NCBI GenBank assembly: GCA_023412855.1
Contig: JAEZRJ010000062.1
Coordinates: forward strand, 1-9,268
Length of the DNA stretch: 9,268 nt
DNA from: Bacillota bacterium
Lineage (GTDB): Bacteria; Bacillota; Clostridia; Lachnospirales; Lachnospiraceae
Reading direction: 5' to 3'
Both the position numbers and the translations under genes were made by a program. Shown one piece after another: positions 1 to 7,789 of the stretch. Under the pieces are notes generated by a model that saw only the letters and a list, made by a program, of their open reading frames with translations, was not told the DNA's origin and searched no databases. How positions within the stretch are numbered: position 1 is the stretch's first letter; each line of letters starts with the position of its first letter.

Positions 1-2
1 GC

Positions 3-617
3 AGCCTGAGAATTCTCTTGACGCTTACCTTGATTGCGCTTGCACCAACATTAATTATAATGCTCACCTCGTTTACCAGAATTATTATTGTTCTGCATTT
101 TACGAGGGCGGCTTTGAATACCCAAACAGCGCCTCCGAATCAGGTGTTGATTGGGTTAGCTTTGTTTTTGACCTTTTTCATTATGCAGCCTACCTTGACT
201 AAGGTATACGAGGAGGCGGTAGTGCCCTTTGAAGCAGGAGAAATGGATCAGGCTGAGGCCTTGGAGGTCGGCATGCAGCCCTTTAGGAATTTTATGTACG
301 GGCAGACTCTTGCGAAGGATGTAAGGCTGTTTATGGACATAAGTAATACGCAGTGGCAAGGAGACTTGGCAAGCATTCCTACCAGCGTTCTGATTCCCAG
401 CTTTATAATCAGTGAGCTTCGGACGGCATTTATTATAGGATTTTTGATTTATATTCCATTTATTGTTATAGATATGGTCGTGGCTTCTACGCTTATGAGT
501 ATGGGTATGATGATGCTGCCGCCCACCACGATATCCATGCCTTTTAAGATACTTTTGTTCGTGTTGGCAGATGGCTGGAATTTGATCATAGGAAGCCTTG
601 TAAAGACCTTTTATTAA
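3..617 (+). CDS. fliP: Flagellar export gate protein FliP, 5'-truncated by the window edge
   Basis: FliP is an inner-membrane subunit of the flagellar type III export gate and assembles with FliQ and FliR into the channel for rod, hook and filament proteins. The frame is already open at base 3 (S-L-R-I-L-L), so the TTG at 18 is an internal Leu codon, not the start; the signal peptide and about the first 40-50 residues lie upstream. About 204 residues remain. Family hallmarks are visible: LIIMLTSFTRIIIVL near the start, then PPNQVLIGLALFLTFFIM, a periplasmic segment with EALEVGMQPFRNFM, the PSFIISELRTAFIIGF stretch, and MGMMMLPPTTISMPFK before the last membrane helix. It ends at TAA 615-617, 27 nt before fliQ, at the head of an export-gate run. 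Identity is clear; only the N-terminus is unknown. Confidence 0.97.
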   Translation, partial: SLRILLTLTLIALAPTLIIMLTSFTRIIIVLHFTRAALNTQTAPPNQVLIGLALFLTFFIMQPTLTKVYEEAVVPFEAGEMDQAEALEVGMQPFRNFMYGQTLAKDVRLFMDISNTQWQGDLASIPTSVLIPSFIISELRTAFIIGFLIYIPFIVIDMVVASTLMSMGMMMLPPTTISMPFKILLFVLADGWNLIIGSLVKTFY

Positions 618-644
618 ATGACAAAAGCGAAAGGGAGTTAATGT

Positions 645-914
645 ATGACAATTGATGACATAACCGCGATTTCTTCGACCGCATTATATTTGATCATAAA
701 GACATCGGCTCCTATTTTGCTCGTGTCGCTTATCGTGGGTTTGATTATCAGTATTTTTCAGACCGTTACGTCGATTCAGGAGCAGACGCTTACTTTTGTG
801 CCGAAAATCATCTGCGTATTTTTGTCTATTATGGTACTTGGGCATTGGATGATGAACGGCATGTCGGAGTTCATGGTAAGTCTGTGGTCTGATTTCAGTG
901 TCTATATAAGGTAG
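645..914 (+). CDS. fliQ: Flagellar export gate protein FliQ
   Basis: FliQ is a small two-helix membrane protein of the FliPQR export gate. The 89-residue product has the family's usual length. It has two hydrophobic segments (about residues 16-38 and 50-70) around the loop FQTVTSIQEQTLTFVPK, which is the most recognisable FliQ sequence. The start at 645 is chosen over the ATG at 641, which reaches a stop after four codons. GGGAG at 633-637 sits 7 nt upstream of 645. The gene is 27 nt after fliP and its stop is 4 nt before fliR, so co-transcription and coupled translation are likely. Confidence 0.97.
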   Translation: MTIDDITAISSTALYLIIKTSAPILLVSLIVGLIISIFQTVTSIQEQTLTFVPKIICVFLSIMVLGHWMMNGMSEFMVSLWSDFSVYIR

Positions 915-918
915 CATT

Positions 919-1701
919 ATGATTGATTATGCTTTTACATATGCAAGTCTTGAATATTTTTTATTGATTTTTACCAGAGTGAGTTGCTTTGTCTTCATCG
1001 CACCGTTTTTCAGCATGAATAATACGCCGAGACAGGTAAGAGTAGGACTCAGCTTTTTTGTATCATTGCTCGTTTTTTTTGTACTGGCACCTTCCGAGCC
1101 GCTTCAATACGACACATGGCTAGGCTATACGGTAATTGTTATGAAAGAAGCTCTGACGGGCTTTATTATCGGGTTTGGAGCCAATTTATGCAATTCCATC
1201 GTATCCTTTGCAGGACATATCATCGATATGGAGACAGGATTGGCTATGGTTACGATCATGGATCCCACGACAAGGGAATCCACAAGTATTTCCGGTGTTT
1301 TCTATCAATATATGATAACTCTTATGCTCATCGTAAGCGGAATGTATCAATATCTGTTAAAGGCTTTAGTGGATACCTTTACGCTCATACCGATCAACGG
1401 TGCCGTATTCAGAACGGATTCCCTGATGGTGTCGGTGGTACGCTTTATGAGCGATTATATTATTATAGGCTTTCGCATCTGCCTTCCGCTATTTTTGGTT
1501 ATGGTAATGCTGAATGTCATTCTCGGCATATTGGCGAAGGTATCGCCTCAGCTCAATATGTTTGCCGTCGGTATCCAGATTAAGATTTTAGTAGGTCTGT
1601 CGGTGCTGTTTTTAACGGCAGGAATGTTGCCCGTAGCATCTAATTTTATTTTTGAACAGATGAAAAAAATTGTAGTGTCATTTGTAGAGGGATTGATGTG
1701 A
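919..1701 (+). CDS. fliR: Flagellar export gate protein FliR
   Basis: FliR is the third integral-membrane subunit of the export gate core. The 260-residue length matches the family. The protein is almost entirely hydrophobic, with about six predicted membrane segments. FliR-like stretches include FTRVSCFVFIAPFFS near the start, KEALTGFIIGFGANL, GHIIDMETGLAMVTIMDP, and LAKVSPQLNMFAVGIQIKI near the C-terminus. The ATG lies 4 nt after the fliQ stop, with AAGG at 908-911 about 7 nt upstream as a modest ribosome site. The stop overlaps the flhB GTG start. In some clostridia fliR and flhB are fused; here they are separate genes in different frames. Confidence 0.97.
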   Translation: MIDYAFTYASLEYFLLIFTRVSCFVFIAPFFSMNNTPRQVRVGLSFFVSLLVFFVLAPSEPLQYDTWLGYTVIVMKEALTGFIIGFGANLCNSIVSFAGHIIDMETGLAMVTIMDPTTRESTSISGVFYQYMITLMLIVSGMYQYLLKALVDTFTLIPINGAVFRTDSLMVSVVRFMSDYIIIGFRICLPLFLVMVMLNVILGILAKVSPQLNMFAVGIQIKILVGLSVLFLTAGMLPVASNFIFEQMKKIVVSFVEGLM

Positions 1702-2810
1702 TTTTACAGTATAATCTCCAATTTTTTGCGAAAGACGGTCCGGGTGGAGAAAAAACGGAGCCCGCTACCGAGAAGAAGTTAAGAGATGCCAGAAAAGAAG
1801 GTCAGGTGGCTAAGAGTAAAGAAGTGGCCAATGCCTTTGGACTTCTTGCCTTGTTTTTAGTGCTGAAGTTTTATGTAGGAAGCATGGGTAACAGCTTTCT
1901 GGAGGTTTTTTATGGCATTTATGGACAGATACCGAATCTGATAAAGAATTACAATGGAGAGGTTCCTGTTACCAGCCTGCGTGCCGTATTCAACAATATG
2001 GTTATTGAGATGATTCTTATAATGGGGCCGGTACTTATCATAGGCTTACTGGTAGCATTCATCTGCGATGTGGTGCAGGTAAAGTGGCGCCCTACAGGAA
2101 AGACGCTGCAGCCTAAGCTCAGTAAGATGAATCCTTTGAAGGGATTTAAGAAGATTATTTCCAAGGATTCCCTGATGGAATTGGTAAAATCGTTGCTCAA
2201 GGTAGGATTGATCATATATGTGGCGTATTCTTATTTGAAGGATAAGTACGACTATATTTTTCTGCTATATGATATTCCGTTAAATCAGGCTATATTGCTT
2301 ATCGGAGAATTGGTCATCGATTTGGGAATACGGGTTTCTGCCGTTTATATACTCATAGCAATTCTGGACTTCGCTTATCAGAAGCATAAATTTAAAGAAG
2401 ATATGAAGATGACGAAGCAGGAAATTAAGGATGAGTATAAGGATCAGGAGGGTGATCCTAAGATTAAGGGAAAGCAAAGACAGCGCATGAGGGAGGCTTC
2501 CCAGCGCCGTATGATGCAGCAATTGCCCGAGGCGGATGTGGTAATTACCAATCCTACCCACTATGCAGTGGCAATCAAGTATGATCCCGACAAATATGAG
2601 GCTCCGCTTGTTATCGCAAAAGGCGAGGATTATCTCGCGCAGAAGATTAAGGATGCGGCGAAGGAGCACCATATAGAAATTGTAGAAAATAAGCCCCTTG
2701 CCAGAATGCTGTATGCGAATGTAGATGTGGGCGAGCTGATACCGCCGGAACTGTATCAGGCAGTGGCAGAGGTGCTCGCATTCGTATATCATTTGAAGGG
2801 AAAGACGTAA
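1698..2810 (+). CDS. flhB: Flagellar export apparatus protein and substrate-specificity switch FlhB
   Basis: FlhB sits beside the export gate and switches secretion from rod/hook to filament substrates after self-cleavage of its cytoplasmic domain. At 370 residues it is a normal length. The start is GTG at 1698, overlapping the fliR stop in a GTGA arrangement, with AGAGGGA just upstream (1686-1692). It gives the expected N-terminus LQFFAKDGPGGEKTEPAT. Four membrane segments lie roughly within residues 45-215, followed by the cytoplasmic domain. The autocleavage motif NPTH is intact at residues 285-288, in VVITNPTHYAVAIKY. The C-terminal part ends with KPLARMLYANVDVGELIPPELYQAVAEVLA, also typical of the family. 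No truncation or frameshift is seen. Confidence 0.98.
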   Translation: MILQYNLQFFAKDGPGGEKTEPATEKKLRDARKEGQVAKSKEVANAFGLLALFLVLKFYVGSMGNSFLEVFYGIYGQIPNLIKNYNGEVPVTSLRAVFNNMVIEMILIMGPVLIIGLLVAFICDVVQVKWRPTGKTLQPKLSKMNPLKGFKKIISKDSLMELVKSLLKVGLIIYVAYSYLKDKYDYIFLLYDIPLNQAILLIGELVIDLGIRVSAVYILIAILDFAYQKHKFKEDMKMTKQEIKDEYKDQEGDPKIKGKQRQRMREASQRRMMQQLPEADVVITNPTHYAVAIKYDPDKYEAPLVIAKGEDYLAQKIKDAAKEHHIEIVENKPLARMLYANVDVGELIPPELYQAVAEVLAFVYHLKGKT

Positions 2811-2816
2811 GAAGAG

Positions 2817-2824
2817 AGGAGGAG
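2817..2824 (+). promoter_or_regulatory. Strong ribosome binding site of flhA
   Basis: AGGAGGAG lies 6 nt before the ATG at 2831. It is the strongest Shine-Dalgarno match among the export-gate genes, and it fixes the flhA start. Confidence 0.8.
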
Positions 2825-2830
2825 TAAGGT

Positions 2831-4867
2831 ATGAAAAGGGCGGATATAAGTATTGCATTATTTGTGGTGTCTGCGTTCGTTATGTTTATCGTGCCTATTC
2901 CGGCGTGGCTGCTCGATATTTTTCTCGCTTTTAATATAGCGTTGGCATTTACTATTTTATTTGGCTGTATGTTTGTAAAAGAAGTACTGGAACTGTCATT
3001 TTTCCCAACGATGCTACTGTTTACGACCATATTCAGAATCGCGCTCAATATATCGGCTACAAAGTTGATATTATTTTCCGGCGATCCGGGTAATGTTATC
3101 GTAGTATTCGGTAACTTTGTAGGTGGGGGCGACATCGTAATCGGTGTTATTATTTTCATCATTTTGATCCTCATTCAGTTCATGGTCATCAATAAAGGTT
3201 CCGAAAGGGTAGCAGAGGTAACGGCGAGATTTACGCTGGATGCTATGCCCGGTAAACAGATGGCGATCGATGCGGACCTCAACACAGGTGCAATTACGGA
3301 TGTGGAAGCAAAGAGAAGGCGCGATAAGATTCAGGAGGAAGCAAGCTTCTTCGGCTCCATGGACGGTGCTGTGAAGTACGTTAAAGGAGATGCGATAGCC
3401 GGACTTATCATTACCGTAATCAATATTGTGGGCGGTATCGCCATGGGCGTGCTCCGTCAGGGAATGGATATAGGAGGAGCGGTAGATAAGTATACGATTC
3501 TTACCATCGGAGATGGCCTCGTCAGCCAGATACCTTCTCTGCTCATTTCGCTTTCTACCGGTATTCTCGTAACGAAGGGCTCCAAGGATGCTGATTTTGG
3601 CACGGTGCTCATTCGTCAGCTATTCGGTGTGCCGAAGGTATTATATATGGTGGGTACTATCTTAGCGCTGTTAGGCATAGTTACGCCTTTGAGCGATCTC
3701 GTCTTCATTGCGATGGGATTGGTATTTATCGTAAGCGGAAGAGTAATGGCAGGAACTATCGAGACCGCGAAGATAGAGGCAGAAGTGGATATGGACGAAA
3801 TGGCGGCAGAGGAGATCAGACAGCCGGAGAATGTGAGCAGCCTTTTGCAGGTGGACCCTATCGAGTTGGAGTTCGGCTACGGCATTATTCCTCTTGCGGA
3901 TGTGAATCAGGGCGGCGATTTATTAGACCGCGTTGTTATGATAAGAAGGCAGATCGCTTTGGAGCTTGGTACCGTTGTACCGATTATCCGTTTGCGGGAC
4001 AACATACAGTTGAACCCGAACCAATATATTATTAAGATAAAAGGTGTCCAGGTAAGCGAGGGAGAGATTTTGTTCGACCACTACATGGCCATGAATCCAG
4101 GGTATGTGGAGGAGGAAATTACAGGAATCCCTACCTTTGAACCTTCCTTCCATCTGCCGGCGATCTGGATTACCGAGGGACAGAGGGAGAGGGCAGAGAG
4201 TCTGGGCTATACGGTGGTAGATCCGCCGTCCATTATCGCGACGCATTTAACGGAGGTCATAAGACAGTATATTTCGGAGCTGCTCACGAGACAGGACGTA
4301 CAGAACTTGGTCAACAACATGAAAGAAACGAATCCTTCCCTGGTGGAGGAACTTGTTCCAAAGCAGCTTGGCGTCGGCGAGATTCAGAAGGTATTGCAGA
4401 ATATGTTAAAGGAAGGAATCTCTATTCGGGATTTACTTACCATTTTCGAGACGCTGGCGGATTATGCGTCGACCACGAGGGATACGGATATTTTGACGGA
4501 ATACGTAAGGCAAAGCTTAAAGAGGGCTATTTCCAGCAAGTATTTTCCTGCTAACGAGACGACCAGTGTAGTGACTATGGACCCGAAGCTGGAGCAGGAG
4601 ATTATGAACAGTGTAAAGCAGACGGAGCAGGGAGCATATCTTACTCTCGATCCGGAAAAGACGAAGACGGTCATCAAGTCAGTAGGAGACGAAGTGCAGA
4701 AGCTGGAGAATTTGGGCAAGAATCCCATTATTATCACGTCGCCTATCGTGCGCATGTATTTTAAAAGGCTGACGGAGGATTATTACAGGGACTTGATCGT
4801 CGTTTCTTATAATGAAATCGAATCGAATGTAGAATTACAATCTGTTGGGATGGTGACGATAGCATGA
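2831..4867 (+). CDS. flhA: Flagellar export gate protein FlhA
   Basis: FlhA forms the nonameric ring of the export apparatus. It couples proton flow to export and docks chaperone-substrate complexes on its cytoplasmic domain. The 678-residue length is usual. The N-terminal half has about eight membrane segments (roughly residues 7-310), including the conserved FRIALNISATKLIL (68-81). The FHIPEP-family signature is complete at about 126-149, containing ARFTLDAMPGKQM and IDAD. Residues from about 330 to the end form the cytoplasmic FlhA-C domain. The C-terminal tail holds NPIIITSPIVRMYFKRL and ends VELQSVGMVTIA. The last four bases (ATGA) overlap the flhF start, so translation of the two is probably coupled. 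Confidence 0.98.
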   Translation: MKRADISIALFVVSAFVMFIVPIPAWLLDIFLAFNIALAFTILFGCMFVKEVLELSFFPTMLLFTTIFRIALNISATKLILFSGDPGNVIVVFGNFVGGGDIVIGVIIFIILILIQFMVINKGSERVAEVTARFTLDAMPGKQMAIDADLNTGAITDVEAKRRRDKIQEEASFFGSMDGAVKYVKGDAIAGLIITVINIVGGIAMGVLRQGMDIGGAVDKYTILTIGDGLVSQIPSLLISLSTGILVTKGSKDADFGTVLIRQLFGVPKVLYMVGTILALLGIVTPLSDLVFIAMGLVFIVSGRVMAGTIETAKIEAEVDMDEMAAEEIRQPENVSSLLQVDPIELEFGYGIIPLADVNQGGDLLDRVVMIRRQIALELGTVVPIIRLRDNIQLNPNQYIIKIKGVQVSEGEILFDHYMAMNPGYVEEEITGIPTFEPSFHLPAIWITEGQRERAESLGYTVVDPPSIIATHLTEVIRQYISELLTRQDVQNLVNNMKETNPSLVEELVPKQLGVGEIQKVLQNMLKEGISIRDLLTIFETLADYASTTRDTDILTEYVRQSLKRAISSKYFPANETTSVVTMDPKLEQEIMNSVKQTEQGAYLTLDPEKTKTVIKSVGDEVQKLENLGKNPIIITSPIVRMYFKRLTEDYYRDLIVVSYNEIESNVELQSVGMVTIA

Positions 4868-6078
4868 TAATTAAAAAGTTCCAAGGAAAAACAGAAAACG
4901 AGGCCGTAGAAGCAGCAAAACGGGAACTGGGTAAAAATATTGTCATAATGAATGTGAAGGGTGTGAAAAAGAAAGGTTTTTTCCGCTTTTTCCGTTCTGA
5001 TATGATAGAGGTGACGGTCGCTCTCGAGGAGGAAAACGAGAAATATTATCCTTTGAAGAAAGAAGAAAAGAAGGAACCTGTAAGTCCATCGAAGGTGGTT
5101 TATCCGTCTCCGTATAATGAGACTCAGAGTTCCAGGTCTCTCATTGTCGAGAATCTGGATGAGGAAAAGAGAGAGAGTACTTTGTTGGAGGAGAAACTGG
5201 ACAATCTTCACATTCTTTTGGAGCAGCAGCGTTGGCGTCCGGAGGGCGAAAAGGAAGAGGAAGAAGAGGAAGTTCATAGCGAACTGGAGAAATTCACCAA
5301 GATTTTGTACAATACTATGTTAGATAATGAAGTAAGCGAGAAGAATGCGAATCAAATCATAGACGAGATAGAAAAAAGTGTGAAGCCGAACATGCCCTTT
5401 GATTATGCTCTTTCCAGTATCTACCAAAAAATGGTTCTTAAGTTTGGTAAGCCAATGAGTATAACGCCTCCTGAAAATGGGGTGAAGGTAATTTTCTTCG
5501 TAGGTCCTACCGGAGTGGGGAAGACCACTACCATAGCTAAGATTGCTTCCAAATTCATTGTGGATGATAAGAAAAAAGTGGCGCTTTTAACAGCGGATAC
5601 GTACCGCATTGCTGCGGCGGAACAGCTTCGTACCTATGCCAATATCTTGGAAGTCCCATTCAGGGTGATTTATGCTCCTGAAGAAGTCGGTCAGGTTTTG
5701 AAGGATTTTGCGGGATATGATTATATTTTCGTAGATACCTCGGGACATTCCTATCAGAACGAGGAACAGAAGGCCAATACCAATGAGTTGATTCATTCGG
5801 TGGATGGTTTGGCAGAAAAAGAAGTCTTTCTCGTGCTCAGCGCTACGACGAAGTACCGCGATATGATTCATATCGTCGATTCCTATTCACAGGTTACAGA
5901 TTACAGGCTGATATTCACAAAGCTGGACGAGACTTCTGCCATGGGTAATCTGCTGAATATCAAGCTGCATACGGGAGCGTCATTATCTTATGTTACTTGT
6001 GGGCAGAATGTGCCGGATGACATAGAAGAGTTCAATCCCCAGAAGACTGTAAAAAAATTACTCGGAGGACAAAATTAG
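4864..6078 (+). CDS. flhF: Flagellar SRP-type GTPase FlhF
   Basis: FlhF is a GTPase of the Ffh/FtsY family that recruits early flagellar parts to the correct membrane site; its partner FlhG stimulates hydrolysis. The 404-residue product has the usual layout. There is an N-terminal basic B domain (1-55, with KKKGFFRFFRS), a variable acidic linker (about 56-140, with a run of seven Glu in eight residues), then the N and G domains. GTPase motifs: G1 GPTGVGKTT (214-222), DTYRIAAAEQL (245-255), G3 DTSGH (291-295), G4 TKLDE (352-356), G5 TCGQNVPDDI (378-387). The G3 box departs from the canonical DTAGR of SRP GTPases, with Ser for Ala and His for Arg. The start overlaps the flhA stop (ATGA); TGGTGA at 4851-4856 is a weak ribosome site. 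Confidence 0.96.
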   Translation: MIIKKFQGKTENEAVEAAKRELGKNIVIMNVKGVKKKGFFRFFRSDMIEVTVALEEENEKYYPLKKEEKKEPVSPSKVVYPSPYNETQSSRSLIVENLDEEKRESTLLEEKLDNLHILLEQQRWRPEGEKEEEEEEVHSELEKFTKILYNTMLDNEVSEKNANQIIDEIEKSVKPNMPFDYALSSIYQKMVLKFGKPMSITPPENGVKVIFFVGPTGVGKTTTIAKIASKFIVDDKKKVALLTADTYRIAAAEQLRTYANILEVPFRVIYAPEEVGQVLKDFAGYDYIFVDTSGHSYQNEEQKANTNELIHSVDGLAEKEVFLVLSATTKYRDMIHIVDSYSQVTDYRLIFTKLDETSAMGNLLNIKLHTGASLSYVTCGQNVPDDIEEFNPQKTVKKLLGGQN

Positions 6079-6090
6079 GAGGATAGGATT

Positions 6091-6966
6091 ATGGATCAGG
6101 CTGAACAGTTAAGGAATATTATTAAGGCCAACAGTCATCCACAAAGACCTTTGGCCCGTGTCATCACAGTTACCAGCGGAAAAGGGGGAGTCGGTAAATC
6201 CAATACGTCCATTAATTTAGCAATTCAGTTCCGTAAAATGGGACAGAAGGTGATTATACTCGATGCTGATTTTGGGCTTGCGAATATCGAAATAATGTTT
6301 GGAACGGTGCCGAAGCACAATTTGAGCGATTTGATATATCAGGGGAAAAATATCAAGGAAATCATTACGTGGGGACCGATGGAGGTGGGATTCATTTCCG
6401 GCGGTTCAGGAGTTGCTGCATTGTCTAACGTTACAAAGGAGAATCTGTCTTATATTATTCAGAATCTTGCGGAGTTGGACTCACTTGCGGATACGATTAT
6501 CATCGATACGGGAGCGGGTATCTCCGATGCGGTAATGGAATTTCTTGTGGCGAGCCAGGAGATTTTACTGGTTACCACTCCAGAGCCTACTTCCATCACG
6601 GATTCCTATTCGTTATTGAAGGCGCTTTGCAGACATCCAGATTTCTCAAAGGAGGAAACGAAGGTCAGGATGATTGCCAACAGAGTGTGGAAAACCGGGG
6701 AAGGAGAGAATCTTTATAATAAATTGTATTCCGTTGTAAAGAATTATCTCAAGACTCCTATGGAATACTTAGGAGAGATACCAGAGGACGGACAGCTTTC
6801 CAAGGCAGTAATGCAACAAAAGCCTGTGTCTTTGGAAAGCCCGGGTGCGAAATCAGCATTAGCCTATGAGGAGATAGCGGCGAAGCTGATGAATAAGGAA
6901 ATGGATAAGAATACAGGCAGACGGGGAATGGCGGCAATTTTTTCTCATATATTAAGAAAGAGATAA
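6091..6966 (+). CDS. flhG: MinD/ParA-type ATPase FlhG, FlhF partner
   Basis: FlhG (YlxH or FleN in other species) is a MinD-like ATPase that limits flagellar number and activates FlhF GTP hydrolysis through its extreme N-terminus. That activator element, DQAEQLR, is present at residues 2-8. The deviant Walker A SGKGGVGKS is at 29-37, with the MinD-type second Lys. LDADFGLAN is at 57-65 and the Walker B-like IIDTGAGI at 137-144. The C-terminus (about 278-291, MAAIFSHILRKR) could form an amphipathic membrane-binding helix as in MinD; that is inference. At 291 residues the length is normal. AGGAGG at 6077-6082 overlaps the flhF stop and lies 8 nt before the ATG. The stop codon lies within a 16-bp tandem repeat. 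Confidence 0.96.
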   Translation: MDQAEQLRNIIKANSHPQRPLARVITVTSGKGGVGKSNTSINLAIQFRKMGQKVIILDADFGLANIEIMFGTVPKHNLSDLIYQGKNIKEIITWGPMEVGFISGGSGVAALSNVTKENLSYIIQNLAELDSLADTIIIDTGAGISDAVMEFLVASQEILLVTTPEPTSITDSYSLLKALCRHPDFSKEETKVRMIANRVWKTGEGENLYNKLYSVVKNYLKTPMEYLGEIPEDGQLSKAVMQQKPVSLESPGAKSALAYEEIAAKLMNKEMDKNTGRRGMAAIFSHILRKR

Positions 6967-6996
6967 ATAGACAAAGAGATAAATAGACAAAGAGAT
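6957..6996 (+). repeat. 16-bp tandem repeat, 2.5 copies, at the flhG-PilZ junction
   Basis: The unit AAAGAGATAAATAGAC occurs at 6957-6972 and identically at 6973-6988, followed by a half copy AAAGAGAT at 6989-6996. The flhG stop TAA (6964-6966) falls in the first copy, so a change in copy number would not alter FlhG. It would change the distance to the ribosome site of the next gene. It looks like a recent short duplication by slippage. Confidence 0.9.
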
Positions 6997-7004
6997 GGTG
7001 AATC

Positions 7005-7754
7005 ATGGCTGATGGAATATTATCGAAATATGTGATACCGGGGAGCAGAGTTGATATAAGGGAGATACGAAAGAAGAAAGGGAAAGAGGACGAGAACGAG
7101 ACTCGGATTTATCAAAGTCATGTGTATGACGTTCTTTCAGAAGACCGGATAGAGGTTGTAATGCCGATGGAAAAAACGAAGATTATCCTCCTTTCGATAG
7201 GCAGTGAATTTGATTTGTTTTTCTATTTGACGGATAGCATTTACCGATGCCGTGCGAAGGTAGTTGACAGAGATAAGAAGAACAGTACTTATCTTTTGAC
7301 TATGGATTTGATCAGTAATTTAAGAAGAGACCAGAGGCGGGAATATTTCAGGTTTAGCTGCGCACTGGAGATGAATTCCAGAGTTCTTGAGGAAGACGAG
7401 TTAAAGGCTTTGGAAAAGAATGAGATGAAGGAAGAATTTATCGCTCGGCGGCTGCCCCTTAAGAAAAGCGTCATCGTTGATATCAGCGGGGGCGGTATGC
7501 GCTTTGTGGCAGATTTCAAATATGAATTAGGCAGCGTGTTGTTCTGCAAATACCAGTTGGATACAGAAAAAGGGACCAAGGTATATGAAATGTTTGGAAA
7601 GGTTCTTAGCATAAAAGAGGTTGAGAACCGCAATGGGGTATTCGAGCACCGGGTGCAGTATATAAATATTGATAAAGAAGTAAGGGAAGAAATCATTCGA
7701 TTTATTTTCGGTGAAGAAAGAAAAAATTTGCGAAAGAAAGGCGAAAACCTATAG
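7005..7754 (+). CDS. PilZ-domain c-di-GMP-binding protein, probable YcgR-like flagellar brake
   Basis: A 249-residue soluble protein with an N-terminal YcgR-N-like beta domain (about 1-105) and a C-terminal PilZ domain (about 107-240). Both c-di-GMP contact motifs are present: RxxxR as REYFR (112-116, preceded by RRDQR) and DxSxxG as DISGGG (159-164). YcgR-type proteins bind c-di-GMP and slow or bias the flagellar motor, and its place between flhG and cheB fits that role. The two motifs are 43 residues apart, longer than in E. coli YcgR, because of a charged insert around 126-152. The ATG at 7005 is the first possible start, since a TGA in the same frame lies at 6999-7001. The nearest Shine-Dalgarno-like sequence, GGTGA at 6997-7001, is only 3 nt from the ATG, so initiation may be weak or helped by coupling to flhG. 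Binding and motor action are inferred from the family. Confidence 0.88.
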   Translation: MADGILSKYVIPGSRVDIREIRKKKGKEDENETRIYQSHVYDVLSEDRIEVVMPMEKTKIILLSIGSEFDLFFYLTDSIYRCRAKVVDRDKKNSTYLLTMDLISNLRRDQRREYFRFSCALEMNSRVLEEDELKALEKNEMKEEFIARRLPLKKSVIVDISGGGMRFVADFKYELGSVLFCKYQLDTEKGTKVYEMFGKVLSIKEVENRNGVFEHRVQYINIDKEVREEIIRFIFGEERKNLRKKGENL

Positions 7755-7789
7755 ATCCGGACAGTTTTTCGTAATTTGGCATAAAATAC

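Noticed and set aside
18..20. TTG at 18 as the start of fliP
   Set aside because: The same frame is open back to base 3 and FliP normally has a further N-terminal segment, so the gene is cut by the window edge.
1116..1583. A 155-codon plus-strand frame inside fliR
   Set aside because: It is out of frame within a clear FliR, and its Tyr/Arg/His-rich translation looks like a frame shadow.
1708..1716. TATAAT near the start of flhB as a promoter
   Set aside because: It lies inside coding sequence, with no convincing -35 or extended -10 TG and no gene start nearby that needs a promoter.
2280..3174. Two overlapping minus-strand open frames (192 and 175 codons) opposite flhB and flhA
   Set aside because: Both lie antisense to intact, strongly conserved genes, and the translations show low-complexity composition with no motifs.
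5241..5275. Purine-rich GAA/GAG run in flhF as a regulatory repeat
   Set aside because: It encodes the acidic linker of FlhF (a Glu-rich run), a usual feature of that variable region. The DNA repeat follows from codon use.
7742..7771. Intrinsic terminator after the PilZ gene
   Set aside because: The stem is AT-rich, only about 6 bp, has a long loop and no following T-run. Transcription probably continues into cheB.
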